From assembly GCA_026990095.1 (NCBI GenBank), contig JALSIL010000031.1:1-6293 (forward strand): a stretch of 6,293 nt of DNA, read 5' to 3'. The notes under the pieces are model-generated. The model made no database searches, was not told the origin of the DNA, and saw only the letters and a list, made by a program, of their open reading frames with translations. Numbering within the stretch: the stretch's first letter is position 1; each line of letters begins with the position of its first letter. Below, in pieces: positions 5,468 through 6,293 of the stretch. A program made the position numbers and the translations under genes. This DNA comes from Lysobacterales bacterium. GTDB lineage: Bacteria; Pseudomonadota; Gammaproteobacteria; Xanthomonadales; Marinicellaceae.

Positions 5468-6293
5468 ATGAGTGAAATAGAACAAATAGATTTTTCAACA
5501 TTAATTTGGGTGAAAAAAGAGCTTGATGAAACCTTAAGCAGGGCACAATCAGCCATTGAGGCCTATGTTGAGAATCCAGAAGATGAAAATCAATTACAGT
5601 TTTGTGCTACCTACCTTCATCAAGTACAAGGCACTTTAAAAATGGTGGAGCTTTACGGTGCTGCGATGGTTGCCGAAGAAATGGAACAAGTTGCTACCAA
5701 GATACTGGATAAAGAAGTGGATTCAGAAAAGGATGCTTTTGAAGTGTTAACACGTGGCATTTTGTTGTTACCAGATTATTTGGAAAGAATACAGTTGGGG
5801 CATAAGGACATTCCAATGGTTTTGCTGCCTCTGGTCAATGATTTAAGAACAGTTAAGGGTGACCAATTACTATCAGAAAGTGCTTTATTTAATCCAAACC
5901 TGAGTTTAGGAATTCCCGAATCTAATTATAATGCGAGTTTTGTTTTAAGCGAAAATCAATTAACTCAAGTTGTTAATAAAATAAGAAGTGTTTATCAGGT
6001 TAGTTTATTAAACTGGTTAAAGGGAAATGATGTTGAAGCTAATTTAAAGAAAATTCAAACTATACTCGATAAATTAAAAACAGTTGTTCTCGAAAAGGAT
6101 GAAAAACAAATGTTTTGGGTGGCAGGAGGATTGTTTGAAGCACTGATTAATGGGAGTTTGGAAAGGTCGGTGACAGTAAAACAGTTGGCAGCACGTTTAG
6201 ACCAAGCCATTAGAATGATTGTGTCTTCTGATAAAAATTCAGTTGAAAGACCTTATAAAAAAATAACCAAAAATCTTTTATATTACGTTGCTC
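5468..6293 (+). CDS. chpA: Hybrid CheA-type histidine kinase ChpA, N-terminal part (cut by window edge)
   Basis: An open frame begins at ATG 5468 and runs 275 codons to the right edge without a stop. It matches the N-terminal, FimL-like region of Pseudomonas ChpA, a very large kinase (about 2,470 residues there) with several phosphotransfer domains, a kinase core and a receiver. Recognisable blocks are WVKKELDETLSRA (14-26), YVENPEDE (33-40), YLHQVQGTLKMVELYGA (49-65), AEEMEQ (69-74), LPDYLERIQ (101-109), LPLVNDLR (120-127), LLSESALFNPNLS (134-146) and KNLLYYVA (268-275). His51 lies in an H-Q-V-Q-G context like the phosphotransfer box H-x-x-K-G but with Gln for Lys, so whether it is phosphorylated is unclear. 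The start lies eight bases after the pilK stop with only a weak GGA 12 bases upstream. Kinase and receiver domains lie outside the window. Confidence 0.93.
   Translation, partial: MSEIEQIDFSTLIWVKKELDETLSRAQSAIEAYVENPEDENQLQFCATYLHQVQGTLKMVELYGAAMVAEEMEQVATKILDKEVDSEKDAFEVLTRGILLLPDYLERIQLGHKDIPMVLLPLVNDLRTVKGDQLLSESALFNPNLSLGIPESNYNASFVLSENQLTQVVNKIRSVYQVSLLNWLKGNDVEANLKKIQTILDKLKTVVLEKDEKQMFWVAGGLFEALINGSLERSVTVKQLAARLDQAIRMIVSSDKNSVERPYKKITKNLLYYVA

Noticed and set aside
5272..5556. Minus-strand open frame across the pilK-chpA junction
   Set aside because: It is antisense to the conserved FDIIFCHNVLIYF region of pilK and the start of chpA; its translation has no recognisable features.
1..6293. 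Mobile element, CRISPR array, tRNA or rRNA gene
   Set aside because: No transposase or integrase motif, spaced palindromic repeat array or RNA gene signature was seen; all coding space is taken by a conserved housekeeping and motility locus.

Overview
The window holds the start of a type IV pilus chemosensory operon (the Pil-Chp system that controls twitching motility), together with the gene pair that flanks it in Pseudomonas and relatives. The proteins match gammaproteobacterial families closely. The DNA is clearly AT-rich, and A/T is favoured at third codon positions, so the source is probably a low-GC gammaproteobacterium. I cannot name the genus. The gene order tonB-gshB // pilG-pilI-pilJ-pilK-chpA is that of the P. 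aeruginosa PA0406-PA0413 locus, except that pilH is absent between pilG and pilI.

Layout. Bases 1-305 (minus strand) carry the N-terminal 101 residues of a TonB-type energy transducer, cut by the left window edge. Bases 305-1246 (minus) carry a complete glutathione synthetase gene, gshB, whose stop codon shares one base with the tonB start (TAATG). Bases 1247-1616 are a very AT-rich divergent intergenic region with no gene. It holds a good -10 box for gshB-tonB, several inverted repeats, an octamer-like repeat series and a possible hairpin in the pilG leader. From 1617 to the right edge, five genes run on the plus strand with gaps of 5-20 bases: pilG (response regulator), pilI (CheW adaptor), pilJ (chemoreceptor), pilK (CheR methyltransferase) and the first 275 codons of chpA (hybrid CheA-type kinase).

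How the parts work together (family knowledge). PilJ is a membrane receptor tied through PilI to the kinase ChpA. PilK methylates PilJ to tune it. ChpA passes phosphate to PilG, which in Pseudomonas promotes pilus extension and cAMP signalling. TonB-like proteins at this locus have been linked to pilus assembly or twitching in Pseudomonas; GshB makes glutathione and is probably a syntenic passenger.

The window is mostly a conserved, known system and I see no new system in it. The points worth a second look are the missing pilH, the structured divergent promoter region with its leader hairpin, and the weak non-AUG start of pilK.
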